NCBI GenBank assembly: GCA_017524905.1 | Contig: JAFXUP010000026.1 | Coordinates: 1-48,682, forward strand | Length of the DNA stretch: 48,682 nt | From: Acholeplasmatales bacterium | GTDB taxonomy: Bacteria; Bacillota_I; Bacilli_A; Acholeplasmatales; Anaeroplasmataceae | Direction: 5' to 3' | In this document: in pieces, positions 11,517 through 21,665 of the stretch | Layout: every line of letters begins with the position of its first letter | Position numbering within the stretch: the first letter of the stretch is position 1 | Notes under the pieces: model-generated | The model's input: only the letters and a program-made list of their open reading frames with translations | Database searches by the model: none | Told to the model about the DNA's origin: nothing | Program-made: the position numbers and the translations under genes

Positions 11517-11525
11517 ATTATAACA
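11517..11525 (-). promoter_or_regulatory. Extended -10 promoter for the TPR gene unit
   Basis: TGTTATAAT (TGn plus a perfect TATAAT) on the minus strand, 30 bases upstream of the TPR start. No good -35 is seen, which is usual for extended -10 promoters. Confidence 0.6.
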
Positions 11526-11554
11526 TAAATTTATATTTTTTTAAAATTAATAAG

Positions 11555-11589
11555 AAAAAAGAATTAGATAGAAGCCTACCTAATTCTTT
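11555..11589 (-). terminator. Intrinsic terminator overlapping the stop of the 102-residue gene
   Basis: The 10-bp arms AAAGAATTAG and CTAATTCTTT with a 12-base loop are followed by TTTCTTATT on the minus strand. The TAG stop at 11580-11582 is part of the stem. Confidence 0.8.
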
Positions 11590-11888
11590 ACTATAATTTC
11601 ATTTGATATTAATTTATATTTTTTATTACCTATAGCCACATAACAATCATTATTATCTAAATAACAATTAAAATTATTAAAATCAGTAATTATATCAGAT
11701 TTTTCATTTACCATAAATGAAAATACTGTATCATAATCTAAATCTAAGCTTGGACGATAACCATTAGCTATTAAATCTAGATGAGCATTAATAGTAACAT
11801 AGATTTCTAAAAAGCCATCCTTTAAAATAGCATTTTTAATTATAAAGTCATTAAAATCATAAGCTTTAATAAAAAAATCTACAGTCAC
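11580..11888 (-). CDS. Small protein of unknown function
   Basis: About 102 residues with no motif I recognise. It is predicted mostly beta-strand (VTVDFFIKAYDFNDFIIKNAILKDGFLEIYVTI in character), acidic and soluble. An ATG three codons upstream at 11897 would have AGGAG directly touching it with no spacer. The GTG at 11888 has AGGAGATGAT at normal spacing, so I prefer it. The upstream GDSL esterase ends at 11901, so the two are co-transcribed and possibly translationally coupled. Confidence 0.6.
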   Translation of the reverse strand: MTVDFFIKAYDFNDFIIKNAILKDGFLEIYVTINAHLDLIANGYRPSLDLDYDTVFSFMVNEKSDIITDFNNFNCYLDNNDCYVAIGNKKYKLISNEIIVKN

Positions 11889-11900
11889 TTTAATCATCTC

Positions 11901-12614
11901 CTAGTCAACAAGCATTTTCCAATCAATTTCTTCTTTTTCTTTTAAATTTAAGAAACATTCATTAATTGGATCATTTGTTTTTTCAATTGCTTCAACAAAT
12001 GTTTTAGCAACAGTTACAGCTCCATCATACATTAAATGAGAATGATCATCCTTACCATCTTTATATGTTTCATAAATATTAGGTCCAAAAATCATATGGA
12101 ATTTTTTAGATTCTTCTTCACCTAATTTAGTATATAAATCCATAGTTAATTTATTCATATCAATACATGTATAGCCATTAACTTTCGCAAATTCAAGCAT
12201 TGCCTTTGGATAATCACCATGAGAATTAACACAAACACCATTTTCAAATTTATGACGAGTAATAGATGTTGCAAAAACAACATGACAGCCTAATTCATTT
12301 GCCTTATCAGCAAAGAATTTTAAATTCTTTTGATATTCTCCAAATGGTTCTGTATATCTATTAGGATCATTAATTTTTTCATCATTATGACCAAATTGAA
12401 CGATTAGGTAATCACCCTTTTTCATTCTTCCTAATACATAATCAAATCTACCTTCTGCAATAAATGATTTAGTAGATCTACCATTTTCAGCATAATCTTC
12501 AATTAAAACACCTGGTTTAACAAAAAGTTGTAATTGTTGTCCCCAACCATTTTGTGGATATGAATATATAGTATTATATTTCATAGTTGAATCGCCAATC
12601 ATAAAAATTTTCAT
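11901..12614 (-). CDS. SGNH/GDSL hydrolase, rhamnogalacturonan acetylesterase-like
   Basis: A 237-residue SGNH-fold esterase. The blocks are all present: FMIGDST with Ser9 as nucleophile, the Gly of AENGRS, GHND, and DHSHLMYDGA carrying the catalytic Asp/His. This set is typical of the rhamnogalacturonan acetylesterase (YesT) branch, which deacetylates pectic side chains. There is no signal peptide, so it would act on imported oligosaccharides. No other pectin gene is nearby, so the substrate is inferred from family only. RBS AGAGG precedes the ATG. It lies immediately after the rpsU terminator with no evident promoter of its own. Confidence 0.85.
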   Translation of the reverse strand: MKIFMIGDSTMKYNTIYSYPQNGWGQQLQLFVKPGVLIEDYAENGRSTKSFIAEGRFDYVLGRMKKGDYLIVQFGHNDEKINDPNRYTEPFGEYQKNLKFFADKANELGCHVVFATSITRHKFENGVCVNSHGDYPKAMLEFAKVNGYTCIDMNKLTMDLYTKLGEEESKKFHMIFGPNIYETYKDGKDDHSHLMYDGAVTVAKTFVEAIEKTNDPINECFLNLKEKEEIDWKMLVD

Positions 12615-12633
12615 AACCTTAACCTCTTTATCT

Positions 12634-12663
12634 AAAAAAATAAGGAGTCATTTAAGACTCCTT
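12634..12663 (-). terminator. Intrinsic terminator of rpsU
   Basis: AAGGAGTC, loop TTAAAT, GACTCCTT, then ATTTTTTT on the minus strand: a strong terminator between rpsU and the GDSL esterase gene. The next ATG is only about 20 bases after the U-tract. Confidence 0.88.
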
Positions 12664-12676
12664 CGTTTCAAAGTAA

Positions 12677-12850
12677 TTATCTGTATTTCTTTCTAGCTGC
12701 TAGACGTCTTTCTTTACGCTCTACGCTTGGTTTTGCATAATATTGACGGTTCTTTGCCTCCTGAAGGTTACCAGATCTTGACACATCGCGTTTAAATCTA
12801 CGAAGTGCGTCTTCAATACTTTCTTTTTCACGTACAACAATCTTTGGCAT
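12677..12850 (-). CDS. rpsU: Ribosomal protein bS21
   Basis: A 57-residue basic protein beginning [20 protein letters not shown] and ending in a Lys/Arg-rich tail ([13 protein letters not shown]), typical for bS21 of the 30S subunit, which helps base-pairing between mRNA and 16S rRNA at initiation. The frame is open further upstream (to 12895), but AGAAGGGAGG lies six bases before the ATG at 12850, fixing the start. It has its own promoter and terminator, so it is a monocistronic gene between mtaB and the GDSL esterase. Confidence 0.95.
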   Translation of the reverse strand: MPKIVVREKESIEDALRRFKRDVSRSGNLQEAKNRQYYAKPSVERKERRLAARKKYR

Positions 12851-12884
12851 GCTAAGCCTCCCTTCTAGGACAAATTCCTTTACC

Positions 12885-12913
12885 ATTATACACAAAGGAA
12901 ACTTTGTTGTAAA
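12885..12913 (-). promoter_or_regulatory. Promoter of rpsU (-35 TTTACA, -10 TATAAT)
   Basis: TTTACA, 17-base spacer, TATAAT on the minus strand, about 35 bases upstream of the rpsU ATG. The spacer holds a short palindrome (ACAAAG, four bases, CTTTGT), a possible operator. Confidence 0.8.
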
Positions 12914-12957
12914 GTCTTTTTTTCTATTTTTTGCAAAAATATTTTTATTTACAAGTG

Positions 12958-14244
12958 TTAAATTAATTTACCATAAATCTTTCCATTTTGGATTTTATCA
13001 ATAACAACTGAAATATCTTCTCCAATTAATTTTTCATCATATGGTAATATAACCTGTAAGAAATTGCTAGTATGACCAACCATTTCCTTTGAATTTAGCT
13101 TTTGTTCAGGAATTACATCTAATGTTTGACCTAAAAATTTATTAGCATATTCTAATTCTAATTCATCTGAAAGCTTAATTAAATCTAAAGCTCTTTCCTT
13201 TTTAATAGAATCCTTAACCTGTGGCATTAAAGCCGCTTTAGTATGAGCACGTCTTGAATATGGGAATACATGAATCTTTGAAAAGCCAATTTCTTTACAA
13301 TAAGCTTTAGATTTTAAATATTCTTCATCAGTTTCAGTTGGAAAGCCTACAATAACATCAGCTGTTAAGCTAATATCAGGTCTAGCTTCTCTAATTTTCC
13401 TTACCCTTTCAGTAAAGAATGCTAAATCATATCTTCTATTCATTGCCTTTAATACTGGATCTGATCCACATTGTAAAGGTAAGTGAAGGTGATTTGCAAT
13501 AACCTTAGAATTCTTCATTAATTCAATAAAATGATCGTCAACCTCATTTATTTCAATTGATGAAACTCTTAATCTTTTTAAAAGAGGTACTTCCTTTAAG
13601 ATTCTTTCAACAAGGCCTGAAAAATTTAAGCCATTATCAAAATATCTTCCTGTATGAATTCCTGATAAAACAACTTCCTTATAACCATTTAATGTTATAT
13701 TTTTTAATTCTTCAATTACCTTATCAGCATTCTTACATCTAACAGGACCTCTAGCAAAAGGAATAATACAGAATGAACAGAAATTTTCACATCCATCCTC
13801 AATTTTAACAAACGCTCTTGTATGATCATATGATGTTACATCTAAAGGCTCATAGGTATGCATATGTAATACATCAATAATATTTACATATTTTTCCTTT
13901 TTAGGCTTATTGATAGCTTCTAATATTTTATCAACGATTTCTTTTTTATTACCATTACCAACTAAAATATCAACGCCTTCAATGCTTAAAGCCTCTTCAT
14001 TTGTTTGAACATAACAGCCACAAGCACAAATTAAAGCATTAGGGTTCATCTTAATGCATTTTCTAATCATCTTTCTACTTTTAGCATCTGCCATATTAGT
14101 TACAGAGCATGTGTTAATTACAAAAACATCGCAATCCTCACTTGCTTCTTTAACCTCAAATCCATTATCTTCTAATGCTTCCTTTAAAGCATTTGATTCA
14201 TAAATATTAACTTTGCAGCCTAATGTAATAAAGCCTACCTTCAT
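12958..14244 (-). CDS. mtaB: tRNA t6A37 methylthiotransferase MtaB
   Basis: A 428-residue radical SAM enzyme that converts t6A37 to ms2t6A37 in ANN-decoding tRNAs. The UPF0004 domain opens [13 protein letters not shown] with the first cluster cysteines (Cys10, NTCSVTN, ACGCY). The radical SAM triad is [13 protein letters not shown] domain closes the protein ([10 protein letters not shown] onward). The MtaB branch, rather than MiaB, is indicated by the LGCKVN(I/Q)YES start. The ATG touches the stop of rsmE, with GGAG nine bases upstream inside rsmE. Adjacency with rsmE is common in Firmicutes. Confidence 0.95.
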   Translation of the reverse strand: MKVGFITLGCKVNIYESNALKEALEDNGFEVKEASEDCDVFVINTCSVTNMADAKSRKMIRKCIKMNPNALICACGCYVQTNEEALSIEGVDILVGNGNKKEIVDKILEAINKPKKEKYVNIIDVLHMHTYEPLDVTSYDHTRAFVKIEDGCENFCSFCIIPFARGPVRCKNADKVIEELKNITLNGYKEVVLSGIHTGRYFDNGLNFSGLVERILKEVPLLKRLRVSSIEINEVDDHFIELMKNSKVIANHLHLPLQCGSDPVLKAMNRRYDLAFFTERVRKIREARPDISLTADVIVGFPTETDEEYLKSKAYCKEIGFSKIHVFPYSRRAHTKAALMPQVKDSIKKERALDLIKLSDELELEYANKFLGQTLDVIPEQKLNSKEMVGHTSNFLQVILPYDEKLIGEDISVVIDKIQNGKIYGKLI

Positions 14245-14979
14245 TTATTTCAACTCCATCTCATATGATATGCTAGATAGCACATATGATGCTGCTGTTT
14301 CAGTTCTTAAAATTCTAGGACCTAATCCACAAGCAATAAATCCTATAGATTCTAAATACTTTAATTCAGCCTCATCGATTCCTCCCTCAGGACCAATCAA
14401 AACTGCAACTCTATCATCTTTTTTTAAAGATTTAACAATCCCTTTAAAATTAACTAAATCGCCCGTTTTAGAGGATTCTTCATAACAAAGAATTAATTTA
14501 TCATATTCCTTAAAATCAATCTCTTTAAGGTTTAAAATATCAATAACCTTAGGAATTATTAATCTGAATGATTGTTCAGATGCTTCCTTAGCTATTTTTC
14601 TAAATCTTTCAAGCTTAGATTCCTTCTTTTTTGGGTCTAATTTAAATAAGCTTCTTTTCATAATAGTAGGAACAAAAGCAAAAGCACCAAGCTCTGTAGA
14701 ATGCTTAATAATTTCTTCTAATTTATCACCTTTTGGATATCCTTGGAAAATAGTGACTTTAACTGGAAGCTCATTATTAGCCTTTAATTCCTCTATAATT
14801 TCAAATGTAACCTTATCCTTAGCAATTGATGTAATTTTAGCTAATACACATCTTTCTTCATCAGATACTAAAATTTCATCACCAATTTTAGAACGCATTA
14901 CTGTTGAAATATGAAATGCATCATCTGTGTCGATGATGCATTGGTTAAGCTTATCTTTAGATATAAAATACTTTTGCAT
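14245..14979 (-). CDS. rsmE: 16S rRNA m3U1498 methyltransferase RsmE
   Basis: A 244-residue SPOUT-class RNA methyltransferase that methylates U1498 of 16S rRNA. The N-terminal PUA-like domain (HISTVMRSKIGDEILVSD) is followed by the trefoil-knot domain, with FQGYPKGDKLEEIIKHSTELGA, the signature IGPEGG and LGPRILRTETAA. The ATG overlaps the TAA of the upstream membrane-protein gene by one base (TAATG), indicating coupled translation. The gene is followed without gap by mtaB. Confidence 0.96.
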   Translation of the reverse strand: MQKYFISKDKLNQCIIDTDDAFHISTVMRSKIGDEILVSDEERCVLAKITSIAKDKVTFEIIEELKANNELPVKVTIFQGYPKGDKLEEIIKHSTELGAFAFVPTIMKRSLFKLDPKKKESKLERFRKIAKEASEQSFRLIIPKVIDILNLKEIDFKEYDKLILCYEESSKTGDLVNFKGIVKSLKKDDRVAVLIGPEGGIDEAELKYLESIGFIACGLGPRILRTETAASYVLSSISYEMELK

Positions 14980-15644
14980 TATAGATTCTTATTCTTGTCA
15001 TATTTTAACTTCATTAATGTTACTAATGGAGTTGAAATGACTAATCCTAAGAAATTAACTGAACAGCTAAGTAGAGCTTGTAAAACTGCAGTTGCACCTG
15101 CACCAGCATCAATATAATAAATTAATTGATATATTAAAGCAACAAGTGTAAAAGCAATAAATAAAAAATATACAACCCATGCAGTTACATATAATTTGCC
15201 AATTACAGGATGTAAATTGTTATTTGCAGCCTTCATTACTTCAGCAAATGTTTGTTCATCCATTAATTCTAATTCTACGACATCATAACCATAAGGCTTA
15301 ACATCTTGTTTTGCTGAATCATCACCCTTATTATTTTCTACTAAAGGACAAATAAATAATAATTGCATTGTTTCAACGTTACGATATAAAGTATAAATAC
15401 CTTTATATTTTTTCTTTGTTTCAAGACGTTCTAATTTAGAAAAATCATATGTTCCTTTAACTTCAGTTTGCTTTAAGCATCCTGCTTTAACTAAAGCTAC
15501 AGCTTTTTCATAATCCTTTCTATTACGTTCAGCAATTAAAAGCTTTTCATATTCTTTTAATTCAGGAAGTGGTTTTCCTTCATATACTAAATCTTGTTCT
15601 GGTTCTTCCATTAAATCAAATTGATTTTGTTCCATAATAGGCAT
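14979..15644 (-). CDS. Uncharacterised membrane protein with soluble N-terminal region
   Basis: A 221-residue protein I do not recognise. The first ~145 residues are charged and soluble (cytoplasmic). Two hydrophobic segments follow (about 152-175 and 184-208), ending in a basic tail (KYDKNKN), so it is anchored at its C-terminal end. There are no catalytic motifs. The ATG has AGGAGG upstream. It is the first gene of the unit that continues into rsmE and mtaB, with a good promoter directly upstream. Its co-transcription with two RNA-modification genes may be incidental. Confidence 0.72.
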   Translation of the reverse strand: MPIMEQNQFDLMEEPEQDLVYEGKPLPELKEYEKLLIAERNRKDYEKAVALVKAGCLKQTEVKGTYDFSKLERLETKKKYKGIYTLYRNVETMQLLFICPLVENNKGDDSAKQDVKPYGYDVVELELMDEQTFAEVMKAANNNLHPVIGKLYVTAWVVYFLFIAFTLVALIYQLIYYIDAGAGATAVLQALLSCSVNFLGLVISTPLVTLMKLKYDKNKNL

Positions 15645-15670
15645 CCTCCTAAAAAATCAACATTTGCTAT

Positions 15671-15699
15671 ATTATAACAACTTTTGAATTAAGTTTCAA
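15671..15699 (-). promoter_or_regulatory. Promoter of the membrane protein-rsmE-mtaB unit
   Basis: TTGAAA, 17-base spacer, TATAAT on the minus strand, with TG one base upstream of the -10 (extended -10). Confidence 0.82.
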
Positions 15700-15740
15700 C
15701 TAACCAAAAAACGATTAAATAATTTATTATTTAAATCATG

Positions 15741-15766
15741 AAAAAAAGGTCGCATAACTTGCGACC
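15741..15766 (-). terminator. Intrinsic terminator of the hrcA-grpE-dnaK-dnaJ operon
   Basis: GGTCGCA, five-base loop, TGCGACC, followed by seven T on the minus strand, directly after the dnaJ stop. Confidence 0.9.
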
Positions 15767-15773
15767 ATTTTAA

Positions 15774-16901
15774 CTAATTCTTAAAATTTGAAATAAATTT
15801 ATCCCAGAAGCTCTTTTTCTTTTCTGTTGTAACATTTCCTAATTGTTCAAATAACTTTCTTTCTTCTTGTGATAAAGAAGTTGGAGTTACAACCTTAAGA
15901 GTAACGATTTGATCACCCTTAGACATACCGCCCTTTGGATTTTTAGTTCCTTTACCCTTAAGCTTAATTTGAGTTCCAGTTTGAGTACCTGCAGGAATCT
16001 TTAAAGTTTCATCACCATCAATAGTTGGAACCTTTATTTCATCACCTAATGCAGCTTGTGTAAATGTGATAGGTACCTCAAGTAAAATATTTAAGCCATC
16101 ACGTTTAAATTCTTTATGCTCACCACAAACAAATTTAATATATAAATCACCATTAGGTCCACCATTATAACCAGCAGGTCCCTTTTCAGCTAAACGCATA
16201 GTCATACCAGTTTGAACACCTGCAGGAATATTGATTTCAATATCCTTAGTTGTTCTAATTCTACCTGTACCACTACAATAAGGACACTTCTTTGTTATAA
16301 CCTTACCCTTACCACCACAATCTGGACATGTAGTTTGAACAGTTGATGAACCAAAAATTGTTTGTTGACGGATAAATACTCTTCCTTGTCCTTTACATTT
16401 ATCACATGTTTTTACATCTGATTTAGATGCCGCACCTGTACCACCACATTGGATACATTCTTCATCTGCAGCAAGTCTAATTCTTTTCTTACAGCCATGA
16501 ACAGCTTCATCAAATGTAATATTTAATGCTTTTTCTACATCATCACCTTGTCTAGGCTGATTAGAATTTCGGCTTGATCTTGCACCACCACCGAAGAATG
16601 CATTTAATATGTCATCAAATCCGCCAAAGCCTCCTGCACCTCCGAAGCCACTAAAGCCTTCAGCGCCGCCGAAGCCTGCATTAGGATCAGCTGAACCAAA
16701 TTGGTCATATCTAGCCTTTTTTTGTTCATCACCTAAAACATCATAAGCTTCATTTATTTCCTTAAATTTTGCCTCAGCACCAGGTTCTTTATTTACATCT
16801 GGGTGATATTGCTTTGCAAGCTTTCTATAAGCTCTTTTAATTTCATCAGCAGATGCGTTTTTATCAACACCTAGTGTTGCATAATAATCTTTATTTGGCA
16901 T
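15774..16901 (-). CDS. dnaJ: Chaperone DnaJ (Hsp40)
   Basis: A 375-residue type I J-protein, the co-chaperone that delivers clients to DnaK and stimulates its ATPase. The J-domain (1-70) has the HPD motif in YHPDVN. A Gly/Phe-rich linker follows ([13 protein letters not shown]). The zinc-binding domain has four CxxCxG repeats ([32 protein letters not shown]). The C-terminal substrate-binding domains follow. RBS GTGAGG precedes the ATG. It is the last gene of the heat-shock operon, separated from dnaK by 58 bases that hold a perfect hairpin. Confidence 0.98.
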   Translation of the reverse strand: MPNKDYYATLGVDKNASADEIKRAYRKLAKQYHPDVNKEPGAEAKFKEINEAYDVLGDEQKKARYDQFGSADPNAGFGGAEGFSGFGGAGGFGGFDDILNAFFGGGARSSRNSNQPRQGDDVEKALNITFDEAVHGCKKRIRLAADEECIQCGGTGAASKSDVKTCDKCKGQGRVFIRQQTIFGSSTVQTTCPDCGGKGKVITKKCPYCSGTGRIRTTKDIEINIPAGVQTGMTMRLAEKGPAGYNGGPNGDLYIKFVCGEHKEFKRDGLNILLEVPITFTQAALGDEIKVPTIDGDETLKIPAGTQTGTQIKLKGKGTKNPKGGMSKGDQIVTLKVVTPTSLSQEERKLFEQLGNVTTEKKKSFWDKFISNFKN

Positions 16902-16919
16902 AGTATTACCTCACAAATC

Positions 16920-16941
16920 GAAGGGCCAGTTGTGGCCCTTC
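16920..16941 (-). other. Hairpin in the dnaK-dnaJ spacer, no U-tract
   Basis: A perfect 9-bp stem (GAAGGGCCA / TGGCCCTTC) with a four-base loop CAAC on the minus-strand transcript. It is followed by GATTTGTGAGG rather than a run of U, so it is not a standard terminator. It lies about 20 bases upstream of the dnaJ start codon. It may protect the 3' end of a processed dnaK mRNA or set the dnaJ:dnaK ratio. Confidence 0.7.
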
Positions 16942-16959
16942 AAGTATATTTTATTTAAA

Positions 16960-19403
<2,444 letters not shown>

Positions 19404-19405
19404 AC

Positions 19406-20419
19406 CTACTTTTTATCCAATTTATCCATACTTTTAGCAACATATTCTAAAAGAGGAATAACGCCACGATAATTCATTCTCTTAGGACCTACTAATACGA
19501 TAGTACCGTATTCACCATCTCCAATGAAATATGGCATTGAAACAATTGAACATTCCTCAAGACCTTTACATAGGTTTTCAGCACCAATGTGAATCTTAAT
19601 ACCAACCTCTTGCGAATTGAATCTTCTTACTGAATCATCATCTACTGCTTTAATAATATTTTGCATTACCTGATAATCCTGTAATTCAGGCTGATTGAAC
19701 AATCTTGATAGGCCTGAATCATAAGTTTGAATATTTAAGAATCTTGAAAATCCTTTAATCATGAAATTTAAAATATCATCTCTAAAGTCAACCATTTGTC
19801 TAATTCTAGGCTTAGCTGCTTCCTTAGATAGAATATCTCTTATTTCTGATATTGAATGCTCATACATTGCATTATCAAACATTTGAATGATTCTTAATAA
19901 ATCATCCATATTATAACCATTAGGAATTGAAATCTTTTGAGATTGTACAGAACCATTGTTAGTAACAATTAATAAAACAGCTTCATCATTAGAAAGAGGA
20001 ACAATTTCCATCTTCATAACATTCGCATAATCATTGCTTGATAAATTAATTGCTGCATAATAACCAGTTAATTCACTTATGAAATCTGTAACCTTCTTTA
20101 AAGCTTCTTCCTTAGTTAAATGCTCATTATCTAGAATCTCATCAATATAATTGAAATATTTAGATACCTCATCATCTCTTGTAAATAAATGATCTATATA
20201 ATATCTATATCCAATTTCTGATGGAACTCTACCAGATGAAGTGTGAGTCTTTTCAAGATAGCCATCTTCTTCTAGACTCTGCATATCATATCTTATTGTT
20301 GCTGAAGAATAATCTAAGAATGGTTTTCCTGTTAACACCTTAGAACCAACAGGCTCATTAGATGAAACATATTCTTCAATTATAGCTTTCAAAATCAGCT
20401 TTTGTCGATCTGATAACAT
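19406..20419 (-). CDS. hrcA: Heat-inducible transcription repressor HrcA
   Basis: A 337-residue repressor that binds CIRCE operators and silences chaperone genes in the absence of stress; its activity is normally assisted by GroEL. The N-terminal winged helix (MLSDRQKLILKAIIEEYVSSNEPVGSK and SSATIRYDM) is followed by a GAF-like dimerisation domain that ends VLVGPKRMNYRGVIPLLEYVA. The frame is open six codons further upstream, but AGAGGTGAT sits just before the ATG at 20419. It is the first gene of its operon and is probably autoregulated through two CIRCE-like sites upstream. Confidence 0.97.
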   Translation of the reverse strand: MLSDRQKLILKAIIEEYVSSNEPVGSKVLTGKPFLDYSSATIRYDMQSLEEDGYLEKTHTSSGRVPSEIGYRYYIDHLFTRDDEVSKYFNYIDEILDNEHLTKEEALKKVTDFISELTGYYAAINLSSNDYANVMKMEIVPLSNDEAVLLIVTNNGSVQSQKISIPNGYNMDDLLRIIQMFDNAMYEHSISEIRDILSKEAAKPRIRQMVDFRDDILNFMIKGFSRFLNIQTYDSGLSRLFNQPELQDYQVMQNIIKAVDDDSVRRFNSQEVGIKIHIGAENLCKGLEECSIVSMPYFIGDGEYGTIVLVGPKRMNYRGVIPLLEYVAKSMDKLDKK

Positions 20420-20430
20420 ATAATCACCTC

Positions 20431-20457
20431 TTTGCACTCATCTTTCTTGAATGCAAA
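20431..20457. promoter_or_regulatory. CIRCE-like operator 2 (over +1 and leader of hrcA)
   Basis: TTTGCACTC, nine bases, GAATGCAAA on the plus strand: the 9-9-9 architecture of CIRCE (TTAGCACTC-N9-GAGTGCTAA) with several changed positions that largely keep the symmetry. It lies between the -10 box and the hrcA start codon, ending at the RBS, so HrcA bound here would block initiation or early elongation. Confidence 0.7.
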
Positions 20458-20460
20458 TAT

Positions 20461-20489
20461 ATTATAAAACAATATTTTGGCACTGTCAA
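20461..20489 (-). promoter_or_regulatory. Promoter of the hrcA operon (TTGACA-N17-TATAAT)
   Basis: A perfect consensus sigma-A promoter on the minus strand: TTGACA at 20484-20489, a 17-base spacer and TATAAT at 20461-20466. The -35 hexamer lies inside the first CIRCE element and the start point falls at the edge of the second. Confidence 0.92.
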
Positions 20490-20503
20490 CATTTTAGTGC
20501 TAA
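20477..20503. promoter_or_regulatory. CIRCE operator 1 (over the -35 of hrcA)
   Basis: TTGGCACTG, nine bases, TAGTGCTAA on the plus strand. It matches CIRCE at 15 of 18 arm positions and has the exact 9-base spacer. HrcA binding here would cover the -35 element. Confidence 0.85.
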
Positions 20504-20510
20504 AAAGTCT

Positions 20511-20540
20511 AAAAAGAAAAAACAAGGCAATCGCCTTGTT
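20511..20540 (-). terminator. Intrinsic terminator of asnA
   Basis: AACAAGGC, loop GATT, GCCTTGTT, then TTTTCTTTTT on the minus strand. It sits just upstream of the hrcA control region and insulates it from asnA. Confidence 0.9.
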
Positions 20541-20548
20541 AATCTTTT

Positions 20549-21556
20549 TTATAATAATGTAATATTATTCTTCTTTAATAATTCTAAATCCTCATCTGTC
20601 CAAACAGAAGCTTGAACCTCACCAATATGAGCTTTTCTTAAAAAGAACATACATAATCTTGATTGGCCAATACCACCACCAATAGTTAAAGGAAGCTTTC
20701 CAGAAATAACATCCTTAACATATGGGTTTTCAAGTTTATATTCTTCATGATGTTCTTTAATTTGAGATTGGATAGAATCGCTATCTACTCTAATACCCAT
20801 TGAAGAAATTTCAAATGGAATATCTAATACATCATAATATAATAGGATATCACCATTATATTTCCAATCATCATAGTCAGCAGCTCTTCCATCGTGAGGT
20901 TCTCCATTAGATAATTTATTACCAATATTCATTAAGAATACTGCCTTTTTTTCTTTACAAATTAAATATTCTCTTTCATTTGGAGTTTTATCAGGATACA
21001 TTTGTAATAATTCTTCAGATGTAATAAAGAAAATATCTTTTGGTAGTTCAATATATAATTTAGGGAATTTTTGATAAATCTTATTTTCTAATTCTCTAAT
21101 ACAAGAATAAATATCAGTTACAGTATTTTTTAAAAATTCAACATTTCTATCTTCCTTAGAGATAATCTTTTCCCAATCCCATTGATCTACATAAGCAGAA
21201 TGCATTGTATCTAAATCTTCATCACGTCTAATCGCATTCATATCAGTATATAATCCTGTATGATTTACAAAGCCATAACGGGCTAACGCATTTCTTTTCC
21301 ATTTTGCTAAAGATTGAACAATTTCAACTTCCTCTTTAACATTATGAATATCAAAACTTACTCTTCTTTCCCAACCACATAAATTATCATTTAAGCCTGT
21401 TGAAGGAAAAACGAATAAAGGTGCTGATACTCTTGTTAAATGTAGCTTTTCAGCTAATAATCTTTCAAATGTATCTTTAACATACTTTATTGCAATTTCT
21501 GTTTCTAATAAATTTAATTTTGGTTCATAATCTTTTGGTATAATTAGTCTTTTCAT
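20549..21556 (-). CDS. asnA: Aspartate-ammonia ligase AsnA
   Basis: A 335-residue ammonia-dependent asparagine synthetase (class II aaRS-like fold) that makes Asn from Asp, NH4+ and ATP. Family blocks are visible: VSAPLFVFPSTGLNDNLCGWERRVSFD, the KWKRNALARYGF segment, GLYTDMNAIRRDEDLDTMHSAYVDQWDWE, and the C-terminal GGGIGQSRLCMFFLRKAHIGEVQASVW. The frame extends 12 codons upstream, but GAGGAGGAA just before the ATG at 21556 marks the start. It is a single-gene unit with its own terminator. Confidence 0.97.
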   Translation of the reverse strand: MKRLIIPKDYEPKLNLLETEIAIKYVKDTFERLLAEKLHLTRVSAPLFVFPSTGLNDNLCGWERRVSFDIHNVKEEVEIVQSLAKWKRNALARYGFVNHTGLYTDMNAIRRDEDLDTMHSAYVDQWDWEKIISKEDRNVEFLKNTVTDIYSCIRELENKIYQKFPKLYIELPKDIFFITSEELLQMYPDKTPNEREYLICKEKKAVFLMNIGNKLSNGEPHDGRAADYDDWKYNGDILLYYDVLDIPFEISSMGIRVDSDSIQSQIKEHHEEYKLENPYVKDVISGKLPLTIGGGIGQSRLCMFFLRKAHIGEVQASVWTDEDLELLKKNNITLL

Positions 21557-21590
21557 GAGCAATTCCTCCTCATTTTCAAAATATAGACCC

Positions 21591-21599
21591 ATTTTATCA
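21591..21599 (-). promoter_or_regulatory. Possible extended -10 promoter of asnA
   Basis: TGATAAAAT on the minus strand, 35 bases upstream of the asnA start. No -35 match is seen, so this is tentative. Confidence 0.4.
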
Positions 21600-21665
21600 C
21601 ATTTTATTTTATAAAAAAAGTATTTTAATATTTAAAATTCAAAAACGAAGCCATTTTTTTGAAAA

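Noticed and set aside
12910..12957. AT-rich palindrome after mtaB as a terminator
   Set aside because: TATTTTT/AAAAAATA pairing is weak and has almost no loop; not enough to call.
21640..21665. AT-only hairpin (TTCAAAAA / TTTTTGAA) after the glyoxalase II-like gene as a terminator
   Set aside because: The stem has little stability and such A/T palindromes occur by chance in this composition; it may be one, but I cannot support it.
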